64,000 nucleotides of DNA from CAYVLA01 sp964549615 [NCBI: uncultured Thermococci archaeon] (lineage in GTDB: Archaea; CAYQAE01; CAYVLA01), in NCBI GenBank assembly GCA_964549615.1, contig CAZJVP010000081.1:1-64000 (forward strand), read 5' to 3'. Under the pieces are notes generated by a model. It saw only the letters and a list, made by a program, of their open reading frames with translations. It was not told where the DNA came from and searched no databases. The translations under genes were made by a program, and so were the position numbers. The number at the start of each line of letters is the position of its first letter. Within the stretch, counting starts at the first letter, position 1. Positions 38,294-46,683 of the stretch are shown here, piece after piece.

Positions 38294-39550
38294 ATGAGGT
38301 CGTGGCTCGTTCGACTAGCTGTGGCAGTGGTCCTGTCGATGAGCGCCGAAGCCAGCGTGGGTGCCGATCCAGTGAGGATCCTGGGCATGGGCACCCTACT
38401 TCCGGCGGACACCCCCGTCTACCACTGGTGCAGCGATGATCCGCTCATGGCCCTGACCATCATTCCCACCAGGCTAGGGGCGATAAGCTACGAGCCCGAG
38501 GATGCGAAGAGGCTGATAAGGCTGTACTTCCCCAGGAAGCTAGACAGATCGACGGTCGATCTCCTCCTCTTCTCAGCTGGAGACGTCGTGCATTTCACGA
38601 GTTCCCAGATCGCCGCCATGACCTCGAGCGTCAAACAAGGTGTTGCCGCGATGGCAGACTGCGGGGGCACGAGCGCGATCCTTCAGTACATAGAGTCGTG
38701 GGTTGCCTCTGGGATCGACGAGATCTTCCCCAACGACGTTTCTGCGGTGCTTTCCGCGCGCTACGGGTTCTTCACGGGCACCTACCCCGGGTATTTCCTC
38801 AGGGGCATCCCGTACACCCTGAGAATACGAGAGGACGTTCCAAACAATCCTTTTTCCCCGTTCCTCGCAGTCGGGATCGAGCGCGTCCACGGGTTCGCAC
38901 CCAGGAACGTTATCCCCAAGCCCGGCTCCGCGATCCTGGCCGACATGATTGGAGAGCAGGGCTTCCTGAAGGACGGGCCGCCATTTTCAGTTGCGTGGAT
39001 GTACGAAGATGGTCGAACCCTCGTCGTCTCTGAGTGGTTGGGTCACCCCTTCTGGGGAGACTACGCCTCCGACATACACCAGTCGGAGAACCGCTACGGC
39101 CATGAGATGTTCCTCAACCTCGTACTCTACCTCGTCGGAAGGCCCATCTCGCAGGACATCGTCGAGATGCATCGCGCAAACCGGGATAGGGAGGAGATGC
39201 GGTTCTTGAGGGACAACGTCCTCTCCGCAATCGATTTCGCGGCCAACTTCGGGGCCAACGTCCGGATGGCCGAGAACGAACTCGCCGACGTGGACGGGCT
39301 GATGAAGGAGGCAGATGCTTTGTATCTGGAGGGCGAGTTCGGCCGAAGCTCGGAGACCGTCAGTTCGTGCATCGACAGACTGCGAGGTCTTTTCGAAAAG
39401 TCGCTTTCGCTGAAGGATAGGGCCCTCGCATCTCTCTACATGTCCGAATGGCTCGCGATCACGGGCACGCTTGTGATCTGCGGTCTGGTGTTGTACGAGA
39501 TGATGGTGAGAAGAAGGATCTACAAAGTGGTCCAGACGACGAGGACCTAG
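38294..39550 (+). CDS. Membrane-anchored GATase-like surface protein (paralogue family A, copy 6)
   Basis: A protein of 418 residues from ATG 38294; GTG 38288 is two codons earlier and lies 27 nt from a TTAAGA element near 38261. The signal peptide is LVRLAVAVVLSMSAEASVGA. Family features are weaker here but in order: RILGMGTLLPADTP, DPLMALTIIP, LYFPRKLDRSTVDLLLFSAGD, HFTSSQIAAMTSSVKQG, NPFSPFLAVGIERVHG, GSAILADMIGEQ, NRYGHEMFLNLVLYLVGRP, FAANFGANV, LKDRALASLYMSEWLAI, a membrane helix and MVRRRIYKVVQTT. The helical stretch before the anchor (about 320-370) is retained. Function is unknown. It follows the GH29/GH42-like gene by about 140 nt. Confidence 0.72.
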   Translation: MRSWLVRLAVAVVLSMSAEASVGADPVRILGMGTLLPADTPVYHWCSDDPLMALTIIPTRLGAISYEPEDAKRLIRLYFPRKLDRSTVDLLLFSAGDVVHFTSSQIAAMTSSVKQGVAAMADCGGTSAILQYIESWVASGIDEIFPNDVSAVLSARYGFFTGTYPGYFLRGIPYTLRIREDVPNNPFSPFLAVGIERVHGFAPRNVIPKPGSAILADMIGEQGFLKDGPPFSVAWMYEDGRTLVVSEWLGHPFWGDYASDIHQSENRYGHEMFLNLVLYLVGRPISQDIVEMHRANRDREEMRFLRDNVLSAIDFAANFGANVRMAENELADVDGLMKEADALYLEGEFGRSSETVSSCIDRLRGLFEKSLSLKDRALASLYMSEWLAITGTLVICGLVLYEMMVRRRIYKVVQTTRT

Positions 39551-39731
39551 CTCGTGTAGGCTGGGCCCAACGCCCCGGTGGGCCTTGGACCGTCCAGCAG
39601 GGAGCTCCCATGGCCCGGCCCAAAAAAGCAACCGCGGGGACCCAAGGCTTGATCGGCAGCGTGGCAATAGCGCGCAATGAAGGACCGGTACTGGACACAC
39701 TTTTCTTCTCGCTTGGCGAGACTGGGCCGGT

Positions 39732-40091
39732 GTGAATTTGGACAAGAAGGATGTCCTCAAAGCGCTCCAGAAGGTCTATGATCCGGAACACCCGATCTCC
39801 GTGCTCGATCTGAAGATCGTCAGCGAAGATGATATCAGGATGCTGCCGGGCCGAATAGAGCTTGAGTTCTCGCCCACCACGCCCTTCTGCCCGATGGGCG
39901 GCGCGATCGGGGTCGTGATCAAGTACGCTCTTGAGAAGCAGCTTGGGGTCCCCGTGGACGTCAAGGTCAAGCCCGGCACGCACGTCCAAGAGAAAACCCT
40001 CAACGAGACGCTGAGCGATCCTGCCAAGTACGAGGCAGCACGAAAGAGGTTCGAAGAGCTGGGCATCATGGACCAGTGTATCCAGAGCTAG
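39732..40091 (+). CDS. MIP18/SufT-type (DUF59) iron-sulfur assembly protein
   Basis: A protein of 119 residues from GTG 39732. It has the DUF59 pattern: KALQKVYDPEHPISVLDLKIV at the start, then the conserved FSPTTPFCPMGG with the functional Cys, and a final VPVDVKVKPGTH. Family members (SufT, MIP18, PaaD) help mature Fe-S proteins in the cytoplasm. It stands alone here with no other Suf genes; archaea often keep such singletons. The 180-base upstream gap contains no clear TATA box. Confidence 0.9.
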   Translation: MNLDKKDVLKALQKVYDPEHPISVLDLKIVSEDDIRMLPGRIELEFSPTTPFCPMGGAIGVVIKYALEKQLGVPVDVKVKPGTHVQEKTLNETLSDPAKYEAARKRFEELGIMDQCIQS

Positions 40092-40173
40092 GATCGGCTG
40101 GGTGCGCAACCTGCGAGTACGAAACCTAGGCGCTCGACATGTTTCCACCTGCTGCCGCGCAGTTGGTGTAAGA

Positions 40174-41403
40174 TCAATTGACGGATATTGCACGCGTGAT
40201 GCGGTAGTTGCTGGGCTTGAAGCCCACCCCGTATGTTGTGGAGGTCGTCTCGCAAACGTAGTACTTCGTCCCGTTAACTTCGTAGAAGTCGCCTGACGCA
40301 CCTGCTACCGAGACTCCAACCATCATGTGGTCCTCCTCTCCATCGCCGTTTGTGTCGACCAGTAGGAGCACGACGGGATATCCTTCGCTTCCAGCAGAAC
40401 GCATTAGTCGTGCGGCAAGAACCGACGTGTCCTCGCAGTCGCCTCCTCCCTCCACCAGCGTCTCAAGCGGGTGCCTGACGTAGCCCTGGTCGGGTGCGTC
40501 GTAGATGTAGGGCAGGTACTGAACGAACTTGAGGATGTTGTTGACCCTTTGCAGATCGGTCGCAGCCTGACCATATAGATAATCCGCAAGCAGTTCGACA
40601 TCATTGCACGGCGTCTGCAGGACCTTGATGAAGGATTCTTCCTCGGCGTCACTGTAATGCGGTCCGACCGCTAGTGCGATATACTCGCTTCTGTTGAACC
40701 CGGTTCCGCGCAACCCGCTCGCGCCTTTCGACCAGTGCCTCTGACCCAAGTAGAACCAATCATAGTCTCGGTATATCTCACCCGCGAGGGAAATGGCATC
40801 TTCAAACTGGCGGAGCCGCGCACTGGAATCGTTGTAGAGCCCAAGCAGCCGCTCGTTTGAGGCCGTCAGGCTTTCGAGCTCTTGCATGATCGAGCTGATG
40901 TTCCGGTTCAGACCCTCAATGTCCGCATATGCCCCGGCAAGCATCTCCTCCAACACGGCACACGTTGCCCGCGACTCAGCGAGCTGGGCAGCCGATTCCT
41001 CGAGGAGTATCTTAAGATCATCTGCTTGGCGCTGCAACAGCGCAAGCGACTCGCTTGAGTTGCAGTATTGGTACGTGAGCTCCGATAGCGTCTGATTGAG
41101 TTGGGAATTGCGGGCCAGAAGGCTCTCTTTCTCCGCGGAAAGAGAGCTCAGGTAATCCTTCAACCCATCCATCTCAACCTGCATATCGCGCAGGTTCTCC
41201 TTCTCGGTCCTCAGCTCGACGAGCGTTCTCGCCAGCTCCATTGAAATGGCGTCCCTCTCGGCCGCTACGTCTCGATACATCCCTTTCCACAAACGATGCC
41301 TTCCCGTAGCAAGGTTCTGGTACCCAGCCTGCACGGCAAAGATCAGGCATAGCCCCGAGATAACGATCAACAAGGTGCAGATCGCTCTGGATGGTGGCGA
41401 CAA
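40174..41403 (-). CDS. Membrane-anchored coiled-coil protein with transglutaminase-like domain
   Basis: About 409 residues. TTG 41403 is chosen because GGGAGGT lies 8 nt upstream and a TATA box (GATTAATAG, 41445-41453 on the minus strand) would start transcription near 41421; GTG 41433 lies before that point. One membrane helix (ICTLLIVISGLCLIFAV) anchors it. A long coiled coil follows (about 50-210). The C-terminal third is transglutaminase-like, with EGGGDCEDTSVLAARLM (catalytic Cys) and EDHMMVGV (His). Archaeal relatives are surface proteases or peptide-crosslinking enzymes of unknown target. The enzymatic domain should be outside the membrane. Confidence 0.8.
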   Translation of the reverse strand: MSPPSRAICTLLIVISGLCLIFAVQAGYQNLATGRHRLWKGMYRDVAAERDAISMELARTLVELRTEKENLRDMQVEMDGLKDYLSSLSAEKESLLARNSQLNQTLSELTYQYCNSSESLALLQRQADDLKILLEESAAQLAESRATCAVLEEMLAGAYADIEGLNRNISSIMQELESLTASNERLLGLYNDSSARLRQFEDAISLAGEIYRDYDWFYLGQRHWSKGASGLRGTGFNRSEYIALAVGPHYSDAEEESFIKVLQTPCNDVELLADYLYGQAATDLQRVNNILKFVQYLPYIYDAPDQGYVRHPLETLVEGGGDCEDTSVLAARLMRSAGSEGYPVVLLLVDTNGDGEEDHMMVGVSVAGASGDFYEVNGTKYYVCETTSTTYGVGFKPSNYRITRAISVN

Positions 41404-41840
41404 GGAAGACGACCTCCCGCGCTCCAGCGGCACCAGCCTCGCATCTATTAATCTCTCTCGGCTGGCCTTTTCACGCGAATGCTGGGTCCGATTCCTCGTC
41501 TCAACGCTTCCTCCAGACGTTCCTCAACTCCTCGGCGTGCCGGCGACACACCCACACTCCCCATCCACTTGCTGCATGACTCAGAAGCATCAGGTCATGC
41601 AAACGGACCATGGCGCCTGAACCCATCTTTGGAGTCGCATGGTTCACTGCAGCGCCGCGATACATGTATCGCAAGAGGATACCCCGAAACCGAAGGCTGC
41701 AAGACGACCCACCTCTACGGCCATCCATGGCCGGATCTCTCGTCGAACATTTGCGATTCAAGTAAATACCATTCCCCTGAGTTGCAAAGTCTTTTTATTG
41801 GCCGAAAGGGATCCTGATCGTCCAACGAGGAGGAGAACGA
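41404..41840. promoter_or_regulatory. Intergenic region with TATA boxes, a 16-bp palindrome and a possible tiny ORF
   Basis: It holds the TATA box of the transglutaminase-like gene (about 41445-41453, minus), TTTTTATTGG at 41792-41801 before the AbrB-like gene, and the perfect palindrome GCGATACATGTATCGC at 41657-41672. On the minus strand a 36-codon frame (41501-41611) ends in VWVCRRHAEELRNVWRKR and could be a small protein, but no other evidence supports it. Confidence 0.5.
41657..41672. promoter_or_regulatory. Perfect 16-bp palindrome, candidate operator
   Basis: GCGATACATGTATCGC is its own reverse complement and shares the GATACWTGTATC core with sites at 43905 and 44603. It could be a dimeric regulator's binding site. 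Confidence 0.5.
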
Positions 41841-42236
41841 ATGAGGACGGCGCTGCTCAAGGGAAAAACGCTCTACACGCCCTATGGCAGGCTTAGATGT
41901 CCTACCGGCCTGGCCGGCTCGGATGGGGACGGGCAGGCGCCGCTGTTCTCTGGCTCCACTCCTCGCGGATGCATAAGGCGACAGGGGGGCCAGATCCTCG
42001 CCGACATCTGGGACAACAAGGGCACCTGGCTCCTTGAGACCTTCATAGTCGAGATGCCGCAGACGACCGTGAAGCTCCAGGAAAAAGCCCATCCCCTTCC
42101 GAAACGCGGCACCACGACGCAGTATACTCTGACGATCCCGAAGAACATCGTGGAGTCGCTGTCGTGGAAAAAGGGGGATCGGATTAGGGTCGCCATGGTA
42201 TCCGACGACACCGTCGAGATGTTCAAGAAGGCATAG
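41841..42236 (+). CDS. Protein with C-terminal AbrB/SpoVT-like domain
   Basis: A protein of 131 residues. ATG 41841 follows a strong CGAGGAGGAGAACGA ribosome site and a TATA box at 41792. The last 45 residues match a swapped-hairpin AbrB/MazE-type DNA-binding domain: TTTQYTLTIPKNIVESLSWKKG followed by DRIRVAMVSDDTVEMF. Residues 1-80 are not recognised; they have Gly, Pro and two Cys but no clear motif. AbrB-like archaeal proteins act as transcription regulators or antitoxins; no toxin gene is adjacent. It is a candidate to bind the palindromes in the region, but no evidence links them. Confidence 0.75.
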   Translation: MRTALLKGKTLYTPYGRLRCPTGLAGSDGDGQAPLFSGSTPRGCIRRQGGQILADIWDNKGTWLLETFIVEMPQTTVKLQEKAHPLPKRGTTTQYTLTIPKNIVESLSWKKGDRIRVAMVSDDTVEMFKKA

Positions 42237-42778
42237 CGCGGTCGAACCACCGACGCGAGGCCTTCTTTACCTATCCCCGCGGCGCTCCGAACAATCCTGC
42301 GCGAAGCTTTCGCCATCCTTCGTCCCGAACAGACCATTCCGTCTCGCTAGCCGGCCATTCCAGCCGACGGCGAGAACCGATGCAAAACGTCCCGGAAGAC
42401 CACTCGTTCCCTTCGGTTCCCCGCGACTCCCTCCGATCATCCCAGGACTGGAGGCGAACGGAATCCAAAAGGTGAGCGGCCCTATGCCCATCTCACTGGG
42501 CCCAGTCAGCACACGATGGTCGCCACGTATCCACACCGACCTAAGTCTCCGTCCGAATGCTGCGGCACGAATGTCGTGAGCTCGCCGGCCGCGGCCAGGC
42601 AATGCCCGTGAAGGATCGGGGTTGGCGATGATACAGGATTGAGCGGCGGTGGCCAACGCATCAACGGGGCAATAGGTCCCTCCTACTTGGGGATCGACGG
42701 ACCTGCGATCAATACGAAACAAGTGGTCAGCGACAAAGTTCACGGCAAAGCTCATTGCAGCGGCGCGGAATACCCGAC

Positions 42779-42792
42779 TGACACATGTGTCA
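42779..42792. promoter_or_regulatory. Perfect 14-bp palindrome, candidate operator
   Basis: TGACACATGTGTCA is a perfect palindrome differing from TGATACATGTATCA at one base per half. It belongs to the set at 41657, 43045, 43905 and 44603. Confidence 0.45.
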
Positions 42793-43282
42793 ACCTACCG
42801 CGCCGCCGCAACAGGCGCTTCTTGCTTGAACTGGAAGACCCTGATGGTCCTCATTGATCGACACTCGAATCAGTCGAGTCCGTCGAATGCGCTGATGCAT
42901 CGTGAAGCCACATCGACGGGACCGTCCTCCTTCGTAGCTTCCCAGCAGACTTGCCCACAGACCAGCCTGCAGGGGAGAGGTTTTCTGAGGTAGCCAAAGG
43001 TGCGCAGATCGATTCCGTCGCTTTGTGGTCAACGCCGTCGTGAATGCCACATGTATCAACGTCACGAAACTCGGCGAGCTAGGAAGCAAGCCGCCCAGAG
43101 CCACGGGGGCGTTTCTCCCGACGCAATTCGGAAGGTGAGCGGATTCCCGAACCTCCTTGCAAGGGATCCATTCGATGCAGCGCCGAACGCCACGCAGCCT
43201 GCGCGTGCCGGGTTGTTCCCTTGAAAGAGCAACCGACAACCTGGGCGGAACTGCAGGAAGGCGAGCAGACGCTTAAAGGAAG

Positions 43283-43298
43283 ACCCGAATGTTCGGGT
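43283..43298. repeat. Inverted repeat with 2-nt spacer
   Basis: ACCCGAA-TG-TTCGGGT is perfect over 7 bp per arm. The sequence is unrelated to the TGATAC palindromes. It could be a terminator stem or a protein site. Confidence 0.4.
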
Positions 43299-43514
43299 GA
43301 CGTTGCCTCCCGAAAAGAAGGAAATGGCGGAAAGCTCGACTGGGCTTCGTCGGCGAGGAAATATTCTCCGCAACCTTGAACCCTCGATGCGCTTGCTATC
43401 TAGCCCTCCAAGAAGGTTGCACACGTAGGTTCATGGGCGGGGAATGATCCCGACCGGCCGAACACTGCTACCGCCCGATCCTAGGAATGCTACTCTTTCA
43501 CGAGGAGAAGGGAA

Positions 43515-43532
43515 CATTCCCTACAGGGAATG
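43515..43532. repeat. Inverted repeat with 2-nt spacer
   Basis: CATTCCCT-AC-AGGGAATG is perfect over 8 bp per arm, in the gene-free stretch. Role unknown. Confidence 0.4.
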
Positions 43533-43883
43533 ATATTTCGCGGCCTCGGCACGGCCAACCTCAGAGACTGAAGTGCTGACGCGCCCGTGCGCCGAAGGTC
43601 GCGGAAGGGCTCTTGACAGGGATGACCCGCCTCGGTGCAGTGCCACCTTCCTATCAAGGACAGGCCGCGGCGCGGAAAGCACCGACATCCGTGCCGGGAA
43701 GCCAGATGAACAATTCCCTTGATCGGCCGCAAGTTCACCGTTGAGAATCCTCTTGGGCCTTCAGCCGACCTTGAGCATGAGTGCAATACGAGACAGACGT
43801 GCACCTGGAACCGGCACCGCCAGCGCCCTGACCAGGAGGGGCGGGATTCGCGAAACGGGCAACGCACCGGATGAGACGCCGCC

Positions 43884-43923
43884 AAAGATATTTAATGCGC
43901 GCATTGATACTTGTATCAGGAGG
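43884..43923 (+). promoter_or_regulatory. Promoter, operator and ribosome site of the zinc-ribbon gene
   Basis: In order: TATA-like AAAGATATTTAA (43884-43895), palindrome AATGCGCGCATT (43894-43905), palindrome TGATACTTGTATC-A (43905-43918) and AGGAGG (43918-43923), 7 nt before TTG 43931. The second palindrome covers the predicted transcription start and touches the ribosome site, as expected for a repressor operator. Confidence 0.6.
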
Positions 43924-43930
43924 CAGCTGG

Positions 43931-44596
43931 TTGCCGGTCACCCTCACGGGAGAGGAATACGTCGATATCATGGGCGTCCTCTTCGCCTCGCAGTACCTTT
44001 CAGGTCGAGAGTCGTACCTGCGTCTTACGCAATGGAAGGACGAGATAACGAACGTGCTGGGCCAGAACGGCTTCTCCCAAGACAAGATCGAGCAACTTTC
44101 CAAGAGATTCACGCAGAAGGTCGAGCAGATCCGCGAGCAGACGGCGGACTGGCGCGAGAAACTGTTTGAAACTACGGGGATTACCCCCGCGCCGGGCACC
44201 GAAACCACGTCCGTGAGGATGCTGGCCCAAGATAACCAGATCATCGACATGCTGGTTGACCTAGGCTTCCAGAACTCACGAAGCGATGCGATCGCGTACT
44301 TTGCCCACAAGGGGATAGAGTACCATAGGTACTGGCTCTGGCTCCATAAGGATGACATTGCAAAGGCGATAATCTCGCACAGGAAGATCGCCGATGAAAT
44401 CAGGGGCAGGAGCGAGATTCCCGTCCACTGCCCAAGGTGCAAGCAGGTCCTCGCCATGCACAGCGACTATGTGATCTGGCGGTCGGGAGGCGTAAGTCCG
44501 ACCACCGTCACCTGTCCGACCTGCAAGACGAGATGGACCTACGAGATCGATGTGCGGGGCAAGGTTGCCACGAGGCCCGCAACGGGTACTCGGTAG
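43931..44596 (+). CDS. Zinc-ribbon protein of unknown function
   Basis: About 221 residues. TTG 43931 is chosen for AGGAGG 7 nt upstream; the frame is open further, but that part overlaps the promoter. Residues 1 to about 70 are predicted helical and charged (KRFTQKVEQIREQTADWREKL). The middle (MLAQDNQIIDMLVDLGFQNSRSDAIAYFAHKGIEYH) resembles a ribbon-helix-helix-like or tight helical DNA-binding segment. The C-terminus has a treble-Cys zinc ribbon, CPRCK...CPTCKTRW. Together these suggest a nucleic-acid-binding regulator, perhaps autoregulating through the palindrome in its promoter. I do not recognise the family. Near-matching inverted repeats of about 27 bp flank the gene. Confidence 0.7.
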   Translation: MPVTLTGEEYVDIMGVLFASQYLSGRESYLRLTQWKDEITNVLGQNGFSQDKIEQLSKRFTQKVEQIREQTADWREKLFETTGITPAPGTETTSVRMLAQDNQIIDMLVDLGFQNSRSDAIAYFAHKGIEYHRYWLWLHKDDIAKAIISHRKIADEIRGRSEIPVHCPRCKQVLAMHSDYVIWRSGGVSPTTVTCPTCKTRWTYEIDVRGKVATRPATGTR

Positions 44597-44600
44597 CAGC

Positions 44601-44627
44601 CCTGATACTTGTATCGAACGCGCGCAT
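44601..44627 (-). repeat. Right copy of an inverted repeat flanking the zinc-ribbon gene
   Basis: Read on the minus strand it repeats the promoter segment 43894-43920: GCGCGC element, then GATAC-2 nt-GTATCAGG, with one indel and about three mismatches over 27 bases. It contains TGATACTTGTATCG (44603-44616). Confidence 0.6.
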
Positions 44628-44768
44628 CGAAGGTCCCCGTTCCCCAGTTCCTCTAACCAAGCCGAGCCTCTTGCCCGGGGCTCCCATTCCTGCACAAGCA
44701 CATCGGCCTAAAGAGGCGTTGCGCAAGATTAATGGGCCAAGCCGGAGACCCTAGATCAGTGTAGCGCC

Positions 44769-46496
44769 TTGCTGAACGCAGACGTTGCCGAGGCGTTGGA
44801 CGAGATCGCGGACATCCTGGAGATCCAAGGGGATAGGTTTAGGCCGAGGGCGTACAGGAGGGCCGCACGCTCGATCGAGAGCTCATCGGCCGACCTGGTC
44901 CAGCTGATGGCCTCCAACCAGCTCACCCGTATCCCCGGGGTAGGCGAGAGCATTGCCTCAAAGATTAGCGAGTTCGTACAGACCGGCCGGATCACCTATC
45001 TGGAAGAACTGCGCAAGAAGGTCCCGAGCGGGGTGGCCCAACTTCTCAAGATCCCGGACGTTGGGCCGAAGACGGTCAAGCTCTTCTATGAGAAGCTGGG
45101 CATAGCCTCGATCGACGATCTAGAGCGGGCGATAGAGAGCAAGAAGCTTAGGACACTCAAGGGCATCGGGCCGAAGACCGAGGAGAACCTGATCCGGGGA
45201 ATCAACCTCGTGCGGAGGGGAGGCAGCAGGATGTTGTTGGGACGTGCCCTTCCCGTCGGCCTTGAGATCCAAAGACACCTCTCATCCACGCCGGGCGTGC
45301 AGAGGATCAGCCTAGCCGGATCGCTCAGAAGGATGAAGGAAACGGTGGGAGATCTTGACGTTCTTGTAACGTCGTCCTCACCGCCCGTGGTCACGGAAGC
45401 GTTCACGTCGATGCCGATGGTCAAGCACATCCTGGCCAAAGGTGAAACGAAGTCGAGCGTTCTGCTCACCAACGGCCTTCAGGTTGACCTGAGGATCGTT
45501 CCCGACGACTGCTTCGGCAGCGCGCTCCAGTACTTCACCGGCTCGAAGGAACATAACATCAAGCTCAGGGAGATCGCCCAACGGCGCAGCATGAAGCTCA
45601 GCGAATACGGGTTGTTCGACGCGAGCGGCAGGAGGATCGCGGGCAGGAACGAGGAAGAGATATACCGTTCGCTGGGGATGAGTTACATCGAGCCAGAGCT
45701 CCGCGAAAACACAGGGGAGATCGAGGCCGCCGCCGAGGGCAAGCTTCCCAAGATCATCACGACCGGCGACATAAGGGGCGACTTCCACGTGCACAGCTCA
45801 TGGAGCGATGGCAACCAAGACATACTGAGCATCGCGCTCAAAGCGCGCGCCCTGGGCTACGAGTACATATGCATCACGGACCACTCCCATACCCTCAGGA
45901 TCGCCAGGGGTTTGCACGAAGACCAGGTCCTGAAGCAGGTCGACGAGATACGAGAAGTGAACGCGCAGCTTGGCGATCGGCCGAAGGTGCTGGCCGGACT
46001 GGAAGTGGACATCAAGGCCGACGGTTCCCTCGACACCAAGGATGAGGTTTTGGAGCAGCTCGACCTGGTGATCGCGAGTGTTCACTCCCGCCTCAAGTCG
46101 ACCCGCGCGTCGATGACGGAGAGGATGGTCCAAGCGCTCTCGACGGGACTGGTCTCCATACTTGGGCATCCAACCGGCCGGATTCTGGGGCAGAGGGAAG
46201 CATGCGCGCTTGATGAAGACGTGTTATTCGATGCGGCGTTGCAGCACCGGACATGGATGGAGATCAACGCCTTTCCGGATCGCCTCGACCTAGACGAAGG
46301 AATGGCGAGGAGAGCCGCAGGCATGGGCATCAAGCTTGCGATCGGCACCGACAGCCACGACGTTGAACAGCTTAACTACATGATGTTCGGCGTGGCAGTG
46401 GCACGAAGATCCTGGCTCGAGCGAAAGGATGTGGCCAACTGCATGGGCAAGGCCGAAGTCGTCCGGGCGCTTGCGGAGATGAGAGCTAGACGGTAG
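44769..46496 (+). CDS. polX: DNA polymerase/3'-5' exonuclease PolX
   Basis: A protein of 575 residues from TTG 44769, with a TATA-like AAGATTAATGG about 33 nt upstream. Order of domains: an N-terminal 8-kDa domain (RPRAYRRAARSIES), helix-hairpin-helix motifs (IPGVGESIASKI, IPDVGPKTVKLF, LKGIGPKTEENL), and the pol X nucleotidyltransferase core with GSLRRMKETVGDLDVLV (catalytic Asp pair) and VDLRIV. A C-terminal PHP phosphoesterase follows from about 340 (DFHVHSSWSDG, CITDHSH, GLEVDI, GTDSHD). The PHP domain provides nuclease activity in relatives. The enzyme acts in base-excision and gap repair. All visible catalytic residues are intact. Confidence 0.95.
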   Translation: MLNADVAEALDEIADILEIQGDRFRPRAYRRAARSIESSSADLVQLMASNQLTRIPGVGESIASKISEFVQTGRITYLEELRKKVPSGVAQLLKIPDVGPKTVKLFYEKLGIASIDDLERAIESKKLRTLKGIGPKTEENLIRGINLVRRGGSRMLLGRALPVGLEIQRHLSSTPGVQRISLAGSLRRMKETVGDLDVLVTSSSPPVVTEAFTSMPMVKHILAKGETKSSVLLTNGLQVDLRIVPDDCFGSALQYFTGSKEHNIKLREIAQRRSMKLSEYGLFDASGRRIAGRNEEEIYRSLGMSYIEPELRENTGEIEAAAEGKLPKIITTGDIRGDFHVHSSWSDGNQDILSIALKARALGYEYICITDHSHTLRIARGLHEDQVLKQVDEIREVNAQLGDRPKVLAGLEVDIKADGSLDTKDEVLEQLDLVIASVHSRLKSTRASMTERMVQALSTGLVSILGHPTGRILGQREACALDEDVLFDAALQHRTWMEINAFPDRLDLDEGMARRAAGMGIKLAIGTDSHDVEQLNYMMFGVAVARRSWLERKDVANCMGKAEVVRALAEMRARR

Positions 46497-46598
46497 TTCC
46501 GTCCCATGAGTGCTCGAGAAGTGTGTTTTGCATGGGCTAGCGACCTAGCATCGACTCCATGCATCGATCGAACCGCTCCGGAGGGCTCTACAAAGACA

Positions 46599-46608
46599 TT
46601 TTTATGGA
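46599..46608 (+). promoter_or_regulatory. TATA box of the McrB-like/FN3/McrC-like operon
   Basis: TTTTTATGGA lies about 80 nt upstream of TTG 46684. Transcription would start near 46629, giving a 55-nt leader containing GAGGGG, 8-9 nt before the start codon. Confidence 0.5.
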
Positions 46609-46683
46609 TTTGGGAGGGCCGGACGGGAAGCCTGTGCGAAAGTGTTTTAGGCGGCCGTACTATCCCATTTTGAGGGGCGCTCC

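Larger units (their letters stand above)
42237..43883. other. 1.65-kb gene-free, palindrome-rich stretch
   Basis: No open frame here has recognisable domains, a ribosome site or coding-like composition. It contains several inverted repeats: ACTGGGCCCAGT (42495-42506), TGACACATGTGTCA (42779-42792), a degenerate TGCCACATGTATCA (43045-43058), ACCCGAA-TG-TTCGGGT (43283-43298) and CATTCCCT-AC-AGGGAATG (43515-43532). I looked for the conserved cores of SRP RNA, RNase P RNA and tRNA and found none. It may be decayed genes, a regulatory region or an unknown RNA. Confidence 0.5.

Noticed and set aside
42237-43883. RNase P RNA, SRP RNA or tRNA in the gene-free stretch
   Set aside because: None of the conserved cores of these RNAs was found on either strand by reading; this is not a substitute for a covariance-model search.
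43871-43930. Upstream start for the zinc-ribbon protein
   Set aside because: It would place coding sequence over the TATA element, both palindromes and the AGGAGG site that serves TTG 43931.
44769-46496. Histidinol-phosphatase or stand-alone PHP protein
   Set aside because: The PHP domain is preceded by an intact pol X core and HhH motifs, so it is full-length PolX.
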